Notes: generated from the letters alone by a model not told the origin. DNA of 64,000 nucleotides from Microcystis aeruginosa NIES-4325 (GCF_008974145.1 NZ_BJKP01000011.1:22961-86960); one strand, 5' to 3'. Counted from the first letter of the stretch, positions 1 through 8,213 are shown. Numbers and translations: made by a program.

Positions 1-480
1 ATTCTCAAAGAACAATCTTTAAAAACCGATCGCCAAATTACCAGAGTCAGTCAAGAAATTGGTAATCTTGGCGGTAAATGGGGACGTTTTGTCGAAAATA
101 TGGTAGCCCCAGCTTGTGAGACTTTATTTTTAAATCGTCAGATTCCCGTACATCAAGTTAGTCAAAGAGTCAGAAAAGGTCTTGACGGTAAAACCCTAGA
201 AATTGATGTGTTAGTAACTAATGAAAATCATGTGCTGGTAGTGGAAGTCAAAAGTAGTTTAAGTGTAGATGATGTCAAAGAATTAATCAAAAATCTAACA
301 GAATTTAGGCAATTTTTTCCCGAATATAACCACAAACAATTATATGGGGCAGTAGCAGGCATTGAAATCGAAGAAGGAGCGGATAAATATGCTTATCGTC
401 AAGGTTTATTTGTCTTGGCACAAAGGGGGGAAAATGTAGCGATTCTTAACGATACTGATTTTCAACCAAAAACGTGGTAG
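1..480 (+). CDS. Coiled-coil PD-(D/E)XK nuclease-like protein (DUF3782 type), 5' partial
   Basis: The reading frame is open from base 1, so the gene begins upstream of the window. The visible part encodes the end of a coiled coil and a globular domain with the signature EIDVLVTN followed by VVEVKSS, the pattern of PD-(D/E)XK nuclease-superfamily proteins such as DUF3782. It is almost identical to the gene at 538-1194. I noted one amino-acid change (KGLDG here, KRLDG there) and a few silent ones. It ends in KTW-stop, whereas the second copy continues YNP. The role is unknown; a DNA-binding or nuclease activity is inferred from the fold signature only. Confidence 0.75.
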   Translation: MLKEQSLKTDRQITRVSQEIGNLGGKWGRFVENMVAPACETLFLNRQIPVHQVSQRVRKGLDGKTLEIDVLVTNENHVLVVEVKSSLSVDDVKELIKNLTEFRQFFPEYNHKQLYGAVAGIEIEEGADKYAYRQGLFVLAQRGENVAILNDTDFQPKTW

Positions 481-537
481 GGTCTTTAAAAACAAGATAT
501 AATCGGGTTAGTGCCAAGTTAATTCAGAGGAAAAATT

Positions 538-1194
538 ATGACCACCACCGCCGATGACGTTTGGAGATTATTAGCCCAATTAGTACAAGCTCAAAAAGAG
601 ACAGAAAGATGCTTTCAAGAAACCGAGCGACGCTTTCAAGAAACCGAGCGTGTTCTCAAAGAACAATCTTTAGAAACCGAGCGACGCTTTCAAGAAACCG
701 AGCGGATTCTCAAAGAACAATCTTTAAAAACCGATCGCCAAATTACCAGAGTCAGTCAAGAAATTGGTAATCTTGGCGGTAAATGGGGACGTTTTGTCGA
801 AAATATGGTAGCCCCAGCTTGTGAGACTTTATTTTTAAATCGTCAGATTCCCGTACATCAAGTTAGTCAAAGAGTCAGAAAACGTCTTGACGGTAAAACC
901 CTAGAAATTGATGTGTTAGTAACTAATGAAAATCATGTGCTAGTAGTGGAAGTCAAAAGTAGTTTAAGTGTAGATGATGTCAAAGAATTAATCAAAAATC
1001 TAACAGAATTTAGGCAATTTTTTCCCGAATATAACCACAAACAATTATATGGGGCAGTAGCAGGCATTGAAATCGAAGAAGGAGCGGATAAATATGCTTA
1101 TCGTCAAGGTTTATTTGTCTTGGCACAAAGGGGGGAAAATGTAGCGATTCTTAACGATACTGATTTTCAACCAAAAACGTGGTACAATCCTTAA
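538..1194 (+). CDS. Coiled-coil PD-(D/E)XK nuclease-like protein (DUF3782 type)
   Basis: This 218-residue protein begins with a heptad-like coiled coil (about residues 15-75) built from repeated ETERRFQ and KEQSL units, and has a C-terminal PD-(D/E)XK-like domain with EIDVLVTN and VVEVKSS. The ATG at 538 is preceded by an AGAGG ribosome site nine bases upstream. It is the second member of a tandem duplication, and its 3' end lies directly against the cobalamin riboswitch, so it is not obviously part of the cob operon. The coil-coding DNA is itself repetitive (GAAACCGAGCGACGCTTTCA units), so its length may vary between strains. Function is unknown. Confidence 0.75.
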   Translation: MTTTADDVWRLLAQLVQAQKETERCFQETERRFQETERVLKEQSLETERRFQETERILKEQSLKTDRQITRVSQEIGNLGGKWGRFVENMVAPACETLFLNRQIPVHQVSQRVRKRLDGKTLEIDVLVTNENHVLVVEVKSSLSVDDVKELIKNLTEFRQFFPEYNHKQLYGAVAGIEIEEGADKYAYRQGLFVLAQRGENVAILNDTDFQPKTWYNP

Positions 1195-1195
1195 A

Positions 1196-1340
1196 CTTGT
1201 CCTTGGGAAAGTCCAGTGCGATTCTGGTACTGTGCCGCAGCTGTAATCAAGTAAAAAATAAAAAGAGTACATCTTCCCTTTTTCCTTGCGAGTCAGAATA
1301 CCAATTACAAGCTTTTGATCGGTAGTATAGACAACTAATT
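1196..1340 (+). promoter_or_regulatory. Cobalamin riboswitch upstream of cobG
   Basis: The leader contains conserved blocks of the B12-binding aptamer in order: GGGAAAG near 1205, then the B12-box-like TGCCGCAGCTGTAATC around 1231-1246, and downstream GAGTCAGAATACC at about 1290-1302. The genes immediately downstream make the corrin ring, which is the expected regulon, and binding of cobalamin would be expected to lower their expression. The outer stem boundaries are approximate. The 5' edge may reach into the end of the preceding coding region. Confidence 0.8.
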
Positions 1341-1380
1341 TTCTAACTACTTCTCTGCGTCGCATGGAGAACAAACAACG

Positions 1381-2805
1381 GTGAATTGGTTAGTTAAAGC
1401 AAATGCTTGTCCCGGTTTATTTTATGGAACTGCTGCCCAGGATGGGTTTTTAATTCGTCTCCGCACCCCCGGTGGATGGCTCAATTCTCTCCAGGGAAAA
1501 GCGATCGCCACTTGGCTCGAACAATGGCAGAGTACAATACAAGTTACCAATCGGGCAAATCTGCAAATTCGCGGACTGCAAAAATCCCCCACTTTAGAAG
1601 AATTTCAAACCCTACAAAAATTAGGGTTAGCTGCCCATAATCCCAGGGTTGATCATCTGCGTAATATCATGTCCAGTCCCACGGCTGGAATTGACTGCCA
1701 AGAATTGATCGATACTCGTCCATTAGTCCAAGAATTAGATAATTTTATCCAAAATTATCCATCAATTGCCCAACTAAGTCCTAAATTTAGTATCGGGATC
1801 GATGGCGGTGGTGCAGTGGGAATTAGCACTGGTTCAACTATGGCCTGGCAACACCGCTATAATGAGATTCAGCTATCGGCAATTACCGTCAAGAATCCAA
1901 CAAATTTAACTTCTCTTGTTTGCTTTCGATTAGCACTCGCGGGAGATAAACAATTCTATGAAACGGACTTATTAATTGAGCCAGAAAACTGTTTAGCTGT
2001 AGTCAAAGCTCTAGTAAAGGTTTATATCGATTATGTTCAAAAAACCCCCAATATCAAGGGGAAAAAACCGCGGATGAAACACCTGCTCAAAGATTGGGGA
2101 TTAGCCAAATATCTCGAACAAGTTAACTCCCAATTACATCGGACTTCTACCGGCATAATACAAGGGGAAGAATACCAGCAAGCTGTCCATTCTACTCAGC
2201 CCTATTTTCATTTGGGAATTCATCCTCAAAAGCAACCTGGATTGTCTTATATTGGTCTATCATTAAGATTAGGACAATTGACGGCTAATCAACTATGGGG
2301 ATTAGCGGCACTATCAGAAACTTTTGGCAGTGGTCAGTTACGATTAACCCCTTGGCAGACTGTTATATTACCCGATATTCCCGATGAAAAAGTGTCAGAA
2401 TTGTTGCCAAAACTGGCATCACTAGGATTATCCGCTTCTCCCAGATGGGATGCGGGGATAGTTGCCTGTAGTGGTAAACCGGGCTGTGCAGCAGCGGCCA
2501 CTGCAACTCAAATTCATGGTTCTATCCTAGCAGATTATTTGCAGGAACGCTTAACCTGCAATTCTCCTGTTAATATTCATTTGACAGGTTGTGCTAAATC
2601 CTGCGCTCAACCGAGTCCAGCCGAAATTACTCTTTTAGGAACTACCATCGAGGAAAATGGCCAAATACTAGAAGCTTATCAAGTCTATGTGGGGGATAGT
2701 CAAAAATTCTTAGAAACACCTATATTTGAGGGAGAATTTGCCAAGATTCCCCCGCTCATAGTCCAAATTTTAAGCTCCCAAAAATCGAAAAAATTAGATG
2801 AATAG
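1381..2805 (+). CDS. cobG: Precorrin-3B synthase (CobG)
   Basis: CobG converts precorrin-3A to precorrin-3B in corrin-ring synthesis. The 474-residue product resembles the sulfite/nitrite reductase family and keeps the cysteine ligands of a [4Fe-4S] centre: Cys363 and Cys369 (CSGKPGC) and Cys404 and Cys408 (TGCAKSC). I use the GTG at 1381 because the frame has no earlier ATG after the riboswitch; a GGAG lies about 12 bases upstream. It is the first gene of the cob operon and overlaps cobH by 8 bases. CobG is normally a marker of the oxygen-dependent route, yet a CbiG-like domain occurs in the same operon. Confidence 0.88.
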   Translation: MNWLVKANACPGLFYGTAAQDGFLIRLRTPGGWLNSLQGKAIATWLEQWQSTIQVTNRANLQIRGLQKSPTLEEFQTLQKLGLAAHNPRVDHLRNIMSSPTAGIDCQELIDTRPLVQELDNFIQNYPSIAQLSPKFSIGIDGGGAVGISTGSTMAWQHRYNEIQLSAITVKNPTNLTSLVCFRLALAGDKQFYETDLLIEPENCLAVVKALVKVYIDYVQKTPNIKGKKPRMKHLLKDWGLAKYLEQVNSQLHRTSTGIIQGEEYQQAVHSTQPYFHLGIHPQKQPGLSYIGLSLRLGQLTANQLWGLAALSETFGSGQLRLTPWQTVILPDIPDEKVSELLPKLASLGLSASPRWDAGIVACSGKPGCAAAATATQIHGSILADYLQERLTCNSPVNIHLTGCAKSCAQPSPAEITLLGTTIEENGQILEAYQVYVGDSQKFLETPIFEGEFAKIPPLIVQILSSQKSKKLDE

Positions 2806-3436
2806 AATGGAATACATTAAGAATGGTGAGGAAATTTACCGCAAATCTTTTGCTATTATTCGGGCTGAAACTAACTGGGAAAATCTCCCCGATGACTTAG
2901 CTCATGTGGCGGTTCGTCTAATTCATTCCTGCGGCATGACAGACATAACAGAAGATTTAGAAGCATCACCAGACGCGGTTAAAATCGGACGAAATGCCCT
3001 CGCTGGGGGTGCAGCAATTCTTTGTGATTCTCAAATGGTCGCTAATGGCATTACCAAAGCCCGCTTACCTAAAGATAATCCGATTATTTGTACCCTCAAT
3101 CATCCAGAAGTGACCGAGTTAGCACGACAAATTAATAATACCCGATCCGCTGCCGCTTTAGAACTTTGGCGACCTCATTTAGCTGGAGCAGTGGTAGCCA
3201 TTGGTAATGCACCAACCGCACTTTTTCGCCTACTAGAATTGCTCGACGATCAAAATGTAGATAAACCAGCTTTGATTTTAGGCTTTCCCGTCGGATTTGT
3301 AGGAGCGGCAGAGTCGAAAATAGAATTAGCAACTAATAGTCGTGGCGTGCCATTTATTACCCTGCACGGACGTAGGGGAGGCAGCGCAATCGCAGCAGCA
3401 GCAGTCAATGCTTTAGCAAAAGAGAACGAATTATGA
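2798..3436 (+). CDS. cobH: Precorrin-8X methylmutase (CobH/CbiC)
   Basis: This 212-residue protein matches the methylmutase that moves a methyl group from C11 to C12 to give hydrogenobyrinate (or its cobalt form). The active-site histidine is in RLIHSCGMTD at residue 43, the position known in CobH. The start at 2798 overlaps the end of cobG, and an in-frame ATG at 2807 is an alternative. Its stop overlaps the ATG of cobI (ATGA at 3433-3436), so translational coupling is likely. Confidence 0.92.
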   Translation: MNRMEYIKNGEEIYRKSFAIIRAETNWENLPDDLAHVAVRLIHSCGMTDITEDLEASPDAVKIGRNALAGGAAILCDSQMVANGITKARLPKDNPIICTLNHPEVTELARQINNTRSAAALELWRPHLAGAVVAIGNAPTALFRLLELLDDQNVDKPALILGFPVGFVGAAESKIELATNSRGVPFITLHGRRGGSAIAAAAVNALAKENEL

Positions 3437-4137
3437 ATAAATTAGGCAAACTTTATGGATTAGGAATCGGGCCTGGTGATCCCGAATTGTTGACGCTAAA
3501 AGCACACCGGATTCTCACAACTGTTCCGGTAATTGCCTATCCTACCTTAGAAAGTGGCAAAGTTTTGGCACGGGCAATTGTGTCGGATTTTATCCGTCCC
3601 GAGCAGATAGAAATTCCCATGCCTTTACCTTTTAGTGTCGAGCGCAGTTCTCAACCTCATTATGATATTGCCGCCGAAAATATCGCCGAACAGTTAAACT
3701 TAGGTCGAGATGTGGCGGTTTTATGTGTGGGCGATCCGATGTTGTATGGCACATTTATGTATATCTTTAATCGCTTGTGCGATCGCTTTTCCATTGAAGT
3801 CGTGCCGGGTATTTCTTCAGTGATGGCAAGTGCAGCAATGCTGGGTGTACCTATCACTTATCGAAATGACGTATTTAGTATCATGCCCGCTACTTTAGAG
3901 GCGGAAATATTGCGGGATCGCCTAGCCTTTATCGATGCAGCAGCCATTATTAAATTAGGCAGACATTTCGCTAAAGTTCGTGATATTCTCCAGGAATTAG
4001 GATTATTAGAACGCGCCCTCTACATCGAACGAGCAACCTTACCCAATCAGCAAATTATTCCGATTACAGAAGTCGATCCAGAGGCTGTCACCTACTGGTC
4101 ATTAATTCTGATTCCTAGTAAAACTAAACCCCAATAA
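3433..4137 (+). CDS. cobI: Precorrin-2 C20-methyltransferase (CobI/CbiL)
   Basis: This 234-residue tetrapyrrole methyltransferase uses S-adenosylmethionine to methylate C20 of precorrin-2 (or its cobalt form). The family's glycine-rich N-terminal loop GIGPGDPE is at residues 11-18, and the second signature CVGDPMLYG is near residue 97. Its ATG overlaps the cobH stop, and its length is normal for the family. About 75 bases separate it from the next reading frame, a Uma2 remnant that sits between cobI and cobJ. Confidence 0.92.
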   Translation: MNKLGKLYGLGIGPGDPELLTLKAHRILTTVPVIAYPTLESGKVLARAIVSDFIRPEQIEIPMPLPFSVERSSQPHYDIAAENIAEQLNLGRDVAVLCVGDPMLYGTFMYIFNRLCDRFSIEVVPGISSVMASAAMLGVPITYRNDVFSIMPATLEAEILRDRLAFIDAAAIIKLGRHFAKVRDILQELGLLERALYIERATLPNQQIIPITEVDPEAVTYWSLILIPSKTKPQ

Positions 4138-4211
4138 CTCTATAGAGACAATTAAAAATTAAATCAATCTATAATGAAATTATTGCTGTTTTGTTCCCAA
4201 AGACTGCCACC

Positions 4212-4484
4212 ATGACTTCTTCCCTGGCTAAATCCCTAAATTCTCAGGCTTTGACATACTCCCACCGTCAAGCTACGTTACCCAACCAAGAAGGGGTGAT
4301 TTGCTCTCTAGTATTTCCGGGTTTGTGGTTAGATATTTCAGCTTGCAGTGAGCTTGTCGAATCCGCCATACTCAACGGCAATATGTCACGGGTGTTGGAC
4401 AGCTTAAAGGCTGGAATTAACTCAGCAGAACATCAAGAATTTATCCAAAAGTTAACCGCAGCGCAGTCGGGAGAAGCCAAATGA
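4212..4484 (+). pseudogene. Patchwork remnant of a Uma2-family endonuclease inside the cob operon
   Basis: The C-terminal half reads like the tail of Uma2 proteins (VFPGLWLDIS, then NGNMSRVLDSLKAG and EHQEFIQKL), but the catalytic domain is missing. An extra stretch CSELVES interrupts it. Its DNA (about 4346-4367) is the reverse complement of the 25-bp repeat at 10868 and 10931. The N-terminal part (about 4252-4284) resembles the hairpin end found after the ArsA gene at 55689. The frame is nevertheless intact, and its stop overlaps the ATG of cobJ (ATGA at 4481-4484). A TTG at 4191 is another possible start. It probably has no enzymatic role but may carry ribosomes into cobJ. Confidence 0.6.
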
Positions 4485-5926
4485 AACCTCCAGCTATTCT
4501 CATTTTAGGAGAAACCAGCATCCCCGTTGCTCGTCAAGTGCAAATAGCCCTACCGGAAGCAGTAGTTTATGGGTTAATAAATCGTACCCAGTCGGCGGAT
4601 TTTACCTATAGTAATTTTGGCGAAACGGTGCGAGAATTTTTCCATACGGGAACGCCAATTATTGGCATTTGTGCGGCGGGTATTTTAATTCGCACTGTAG
4701 CACCTTTATTAACTAATAAATGGCAAGAACCGCCTGTATTAGCGATCGCAGAAGATGGCAGCGCTGTAGTGCCTTTGTTGGGGGGTTTACAAGGGGTTAA
4801 CGATCTCGCTCGTCAAATTGCCTCGGTTTTGCAAATTTCCCCCGCAATTACCACCACTGGTGATATTAGATTTAAAACTACTTTATTATCGCCACCACCG
4901 GGTTATCAGTTAGTTAATCCCGATGATGCTAAGAAGTTTCTGTCTGATTTATTGGCGGGTGAAAAAGTAAAATTAATCGGTGAAGCGGACTGGTTAAAAA
5001 ATAGTAATTTACCGATTTCATCAGCAGCAAAACTGAGCATTGAGATTATTGATAAAAGTAACTTAAACTTGGCAAAACCTAGCAATACCTGTTTAGTTTA
5101 TCTGTGGGAGGAAAGCCAGCAAATTAAGGAAAAATCAGGTTTGTCTCTAGGGGATTTAACCCAGGAAAGTCAAGGTAAATTAGCCATAGTTGGAACTGGA
5201 CCGGGTGCGCTAAATTGGATGTCGCCAGAAGTTCGAGAAGTATTGGAAAAAGCCACGGATTGGGTGGGTTATAAAACTTATTTGGATTTGGTAGAATCCC
5301 TGAGAAAACCAGAAATTGTCCGCCATGAATCGGATAATCGGGTGGAACTAGATCGCGCGGAAATAGCCCTAGATTTAGCGGCTAAGGGGCGATCGGTTGT
5401 CTTAGTTTCTTCCGGAGATCCGGGCATTTATGCCATGGCCGCGGCCGTGTTTGAGGTATTAGAAAAAAAAGCCAAACCGGCATGGCAGCAGATCGCCATT
5501 CAGGTCTGTCCGGGGATTTCAGCCATGCAAGCGGCGGCCGCCAGGGTTGGCGCACCTTTAGGCCATGATTTTTGTGCGATTTCCCTATCAGATATTCTCA
5601 AATCTTGGCAGGTGATTTCTCAGCGCATTGAGTTTGCAGCCCGGGCAGATTTAGCGATCGCATTTTATAATCCTGTGTCTCAAGAGCGCACTTGGCAATT
5701 GGAGAAGGCAAAAGAGATTTTATTACAATGGCGCTCGCCGCAAACTCCTGTGGTATTAGCGCGTAATTTAGGGCGAAAAGGGGAAACAGTGACGGTGAAA
5801 TTCCTAGAGGATATGACTATTAACGATGCGGATATGCGGACTATAATTTTGATCGGGTCGAGTAAAACTCGCCTGATTGAGCAAGGTAAAACAAAACAGT
5901 GGGTTTATACTCCACGTCACTATTAG
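4481..5926 (+). CDS. cobJ: CbiG-CobJ fusion: cobalt-precorrin-5A hydrolase-like domain plus precorrin-3B C17-methyltransferase
   Basis: Residues 1 to about 215 form a CbiG-like region (GICAAGILIRTVAP near residue 62, then LLGGLQGVNDLA), the family that opens the delta-lactone in the anaerobic route. From about residue 232 a tetrapyrrole methyltransferase starts with KLAIVGTGPG and continues with VSSGDPGIYAMAA and CPGISAMQAAAARVGAP, typical of CobJ/CbiH ring contraction. The fusion is known in cyanobacteria. The start ATG overlaps the stop of the upstream Uma2 remnant. No clear terminator follows. Confidence 0.9.
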   Translation: MKPPAILILGETSIPVARQVQIALPEAVVYGLINRTQSADFTYSNFGETVREFFHTGTPIIGICAAGILIRTVAPLLTNKWQEPPVLAIAEDGSAVVPLLGGLQGVNDLARQIASVLQISPAITTTGDIRFKTTLLSPPPGYQLVNPDDAKKFLSDLLAGEKVKLIGEADWLKNSNLPISSAAKLSIEIIDKSNLNLAKPSNTCLVYLWEESQQIKEKSGLSLGDLTQESQGKLAIVGTGPGALNWMSPEVREVLEKATDWVGYKTYLDLVESLRKPEIVRHESDNRVELDRAEIALDLAAKGRSVVLVSSGDPGIYAMAAAVFEVLEKKAKPAWQQIAIQVCPGISAMQAAAARVGAPLGHDFCAISLSDILKSWQVISQRIEFAARADLAIAFYNPVSQERTWQLEKAKEILLQWRSPQTPVVLARNLGRKGETVTVKFLEDMTINDADMRTIILIGSSKTRLIEQGKTKQWVYTPRHY

Positions 5927-6073
5927 GTGATAGGACAAAATTAATTTCTTGGTTGGGATAGGCAAGAGGCAGTGTAACCCATCGGGGAAGGGAGGGAGAC
6001 GCTGACTTTTCCCATTGCCAGGTGGAACCTTGGCACGAGACAAGAGAATCGAGTCGCCCCCACCCTACTGTTC

Positions 6074-6761
6074 CTATTTCCGTTTCTTCAGGCTAGAAGC
6101 TAACCCTAATCCTCCCAATCCTAACAAGGCAAGCACGGAACCCGGTTCAGGGACGCTAGTGGGTGGTGGACTGTTCTCTGTTCCCTCAAGGCTAAATTGG
6201 TAAAAACGACCCGTAGGAAAAATATTCCAAGATGCTGATTGATCGACACTGACAACGTAACCATCATCAATCGTCCAACCGGGGAGTCCTGTTTGATTGT
6301 TAGAGTTAGCAACACCCCATGGATACACCCCTACCCCTCCAGTCAATGAAGAAATACCACTGACTAACCAGTAAGTGGTATTAGCGGCTAATGCTTGCGG
6401 AGTAGTCAGGGTAAAGGTGTTATTGGCGAGAGTGGTAGTAATGGAAGCAGGGTTAGTAAAATTCGTTATCACAGTACCAGGTTGTCCACTGCTGTTGCTA
6501 TAGAGACGAAGAAACAAGTTGGGACTGGCGACGAGTTCTTGGAACAAAAGAGTAGCAGAATTAAGGTTATAACTGCCACTGCCAGTGGTAAAGCTTTTTC
6601 CTTGCCAAAAGTCAAATTCTGTAAATCCCACGCCCAAAGTTGATTCACTTAAGTTCTCAACGAGGGTGACAGCAGAAGCTTGTTGTCCTAAACCCAAGGA
6701 AAGAAGGAGAGCAAGGCTACCCCCCCCCGATTTTTGCCAGAATTTGCTGATTTTTGGTCAT
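6074..6761 (-). CDS. PEP-CTERM surface protein, choice-of-anchor R-like; frame broken by a G9 tract in the signal peptide
   Basis: Read leftward, the body (6697 to 6074) has a beta-rich domain with SGQPGTVITNFTNPAS and LAANTTYWLVSG, like choice-of-anchor R proteins. It ends in a PEP-CTERM sorting signal: SVPEPGS, a hydrophobic helix and a KKRK tail. Sorting is expected through an exosortase to the cell surface. The natural start is ATG 6761-6759, but after MTKNQQILAK and a G9 run the frame meets a stop at 6719-6717. With eight Gs it continues SLALLLSLGLGQQASA, a clean signal peptide, giving about 228 residues. As sequenced, only a TTG at 6697 could start the body, without a signal peptide. 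It lies between cobJ and cobK on the opposite strand. Confidence 0.75.
6720..6728 (-). repeat. Poly-G9 tract, candidate slippage (phase-variation) site
   Basis: Nine consecutive C on the plus strand (G on the coding strand) lie between the first ten codons and the hydrophobic core of the signal peptide. The gene is in frame with eight (or eleven) Gs and out of frame with nine. Runs of this length are prone to slippage during replication, and also to sequencing error. Confidence 0.8.
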
Positions 6762-6949
6762 TTTTGGAAGTCCTAAAGACAAAAAGGTTGAAATTGGTCT
6801 TGATTGATGGTCTATCTTCTGAGCATCTGCTCGGAAAAAAGGTTTGTAGTAACTTAGCGCAGATTAACTCGCTAGGTTGTACGGCCTCGTCCGCAGAATA
6901 CAGAATTTAGTGTAGAAATGTCAAGTTTTTAAGATAGGTAGTTGATAAG

Positions 6950-7056
6950 TAGCTGGTTATTAAAGACTGATTATTTATTCCCCTTTTTGCATGAGTGCAT
7001 GAGTAGAAAATGGGTTTCTCGGAGAAACCCATTTTCTGTGCGTTACTCAACGGATA
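6950..7056. repeat. Dispersed repeat with a 15-bp hairpin (element H), copy 1
   Basis: The core is a perfect inverted repeat, GAAAATGGGTTTCTC (7006-7020) and its complement (7022-7036), flanked by CTTTTTGCATGAG and TACTCAACGGAT. The same arrangement occurs at 16121-16188. The left flank, from GCTGGTTATTAAAG on, recurs inverted at 56484-56562. The rest of the stretch 6762-7115 shows no gene, only a CCCTCACCCCTAACCC-type low-complexity run. Confidence 0.7.
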
Positions 7057-7115
7057 TGGTTAATTGCCCTCACCCCTAACCCTTCTCCCAGAACGGGAGA
7101 GAGGAGTAGGATGTC

Positions 7116-7212
7116 TGCCTCTTTGTGTGATAAGTTTAACTTATATGGGAGCGATCTTTCTTTGTGTTCTTTGTGTCTTTGTGGTTCCTTCCTTTACCCA
7201 CCCAAGAGAGCC
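7116..7212. repeat. MITE family B (GGCTCTC/GAGAGCC ends), copy 1, shortened
   Basis: It contains the family core CTTTGTGTGATAAGTTTAAC and TTTGTGTCTTTGTGGTTCC and ends with AAGAGAGCC. The left terminus is worn, and the central segment TGTATCTTAGAATACAT seen in longer copies is missing. It lies just upstream of cobK and supplies its 5' leader. Related copies lie at 20762, 38503, 51348, 52990 and 56562. Confidence 0.65.
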
Positions 7213-7256
7213 GGTGGGAAGATGGAAAATTAGTTAACCTTTTGGCAATTATCTGG

Positions 7257-8012
7257 ATGACCAAAAATAAAAGAGTGCTGATTTTAGGGGGAACGGGGGA
7301 AGCGGCGGCATTAGCGGCTAAAATTGCGGCAATTCCGGGTGTAGAGGCCATCGCGTCCTTTGCCGGTCGCACGAGAGAACCGATTACTCTTACAACTCCT
7401 TCTCGCCGGGGGGGGTTTGGTGGTGCCACCGGGTTAGCCAATTATCTGCGGCAAGAAGGCATTGATTGTTTAATTGATGCTACCCATCCCTTTGCCGCAC
7501 AAATTTCCTTTAATGCCGCTCAAGCCGCCTTGGATTGTGGTATTCCTCGATTAATCTTAAGTCGTCCAGCTTGGGAAAAAGTATCTGGAGATAATTGGAT
7601 TGAAGTAGAAAACAATCAAGCGGCGGCGAATATTTTATCGGGGTTAGCGCCGCGGATATTCCTCACTATTGGTCGGCAGGAACTGGCAAGTTATGCACAT
7701 TTAAACAATATCTGGTTTTTGATGCGGATGATCGACCCGCCGGAACCAGATGCCATCGTACCGATTGGAAAATTATTGTTGGAACGGGGGCCTTTTTCCT
7801 TGCAGTCAGAGCGCTCTCTTTTGCAAGAATATAACATTGGGGCGATCGTGAGTAAAAATAGCGGCGGTGATGCCACCTACGCCAAAATTATCGCCGCTAG
7901 AGAGTTGGGAATAACTGTGGTCATGGTACAACGTCCACCCGTACCTGAAGGAGAAAAAGTGGCTGATGTTAAAAGTGTCCTGGCATGGTTAGAAAAAAGA
8001 CTGCTCTCTTGA
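7257..8012 (+). CDS. cobK: Precorrin-6A reductase (CobK/CbiJ)
   Basis: CobK reduces precorrin-6A with NADPH during corrin synthesis. The 251-residue product has the N-terminal loop VLILGGTGEAA, the conserved IDATHPFAAQIS near residue 74 and SKNSGG near residue 200, all typical of the family. I chose ATG 7257 (MTKNKRVLIL); upstream codons in the same frame come from a MITE and are unlikely to be coding. The gene is separated from cobJ by an inverted PEP-CTERM gene and repeats, so it needs its own promoter. Confidence 0.9.
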   Translation: MTKNKRVLILGGTGEAAALAAKIAAIPGVEAIASFAGRTREPITLTTPSRRGGFGGATGLANYLRQEGIDCLIDATHPFAAQISFNAAQAALDCGIPRLILSRPAWEKVSGDNWIEVENNQAAANILSGLAPRIFLTIGRQELASYAHLNNIWFLMRMIDPPEPDAIVPIGKLLLERGPFSLQSERSLLQEYNIGAIVSKNSGGDATYAKIIAARELGITVVMVQRPPVPEGEKVADVKSVLAWLEKRLLS

Positions 8013-8127
8013 TTTTTCTGGGAAAATCATCAGTAAGGTTGGCTGAAAAAGTCAATTGTCTGGTGTTAGGGTGATGGGGTGATCGGGTGATCTGACAGGT
8101 GTAGGTATTTTACAACTAAGAGGAAGG

Positions 8128-8213
8128 GGAGTTGTAAAAAGCATCAACGGGGGTGGGAGGGAAAGAACTCCAACGATGAAGGTGAATCGACAACCCTTTT
8201 AGTAAATCAGCAA
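8128..8213 (-). mobile_element. Terminal scrap of an insertion sequence, same as 56343-56428
   Basis: About 86 bases containing GCATCAACGGGGGTGGGAGG and AACGATGAAGGTGAATCG match, in reverse orientation, the segment that follows the decayed transposase at 55748-56330. No open frame remains here. The rest of 8013-8379 shows no other gene. Confidence 0.6.

Noticed and set aside
1-1194. The tandem duplication as an assembly artefact
   Set aside because: The two copies differ by substitutions and have different sequences after the stop codon, so they look like real duplicates. This cannot be fully excluded without reads.
5804-6043. Minus-strand frame after cobJ
   Set aside because: It overlaps the end of cobJ and intergenic DNA, with no recognisable domain.
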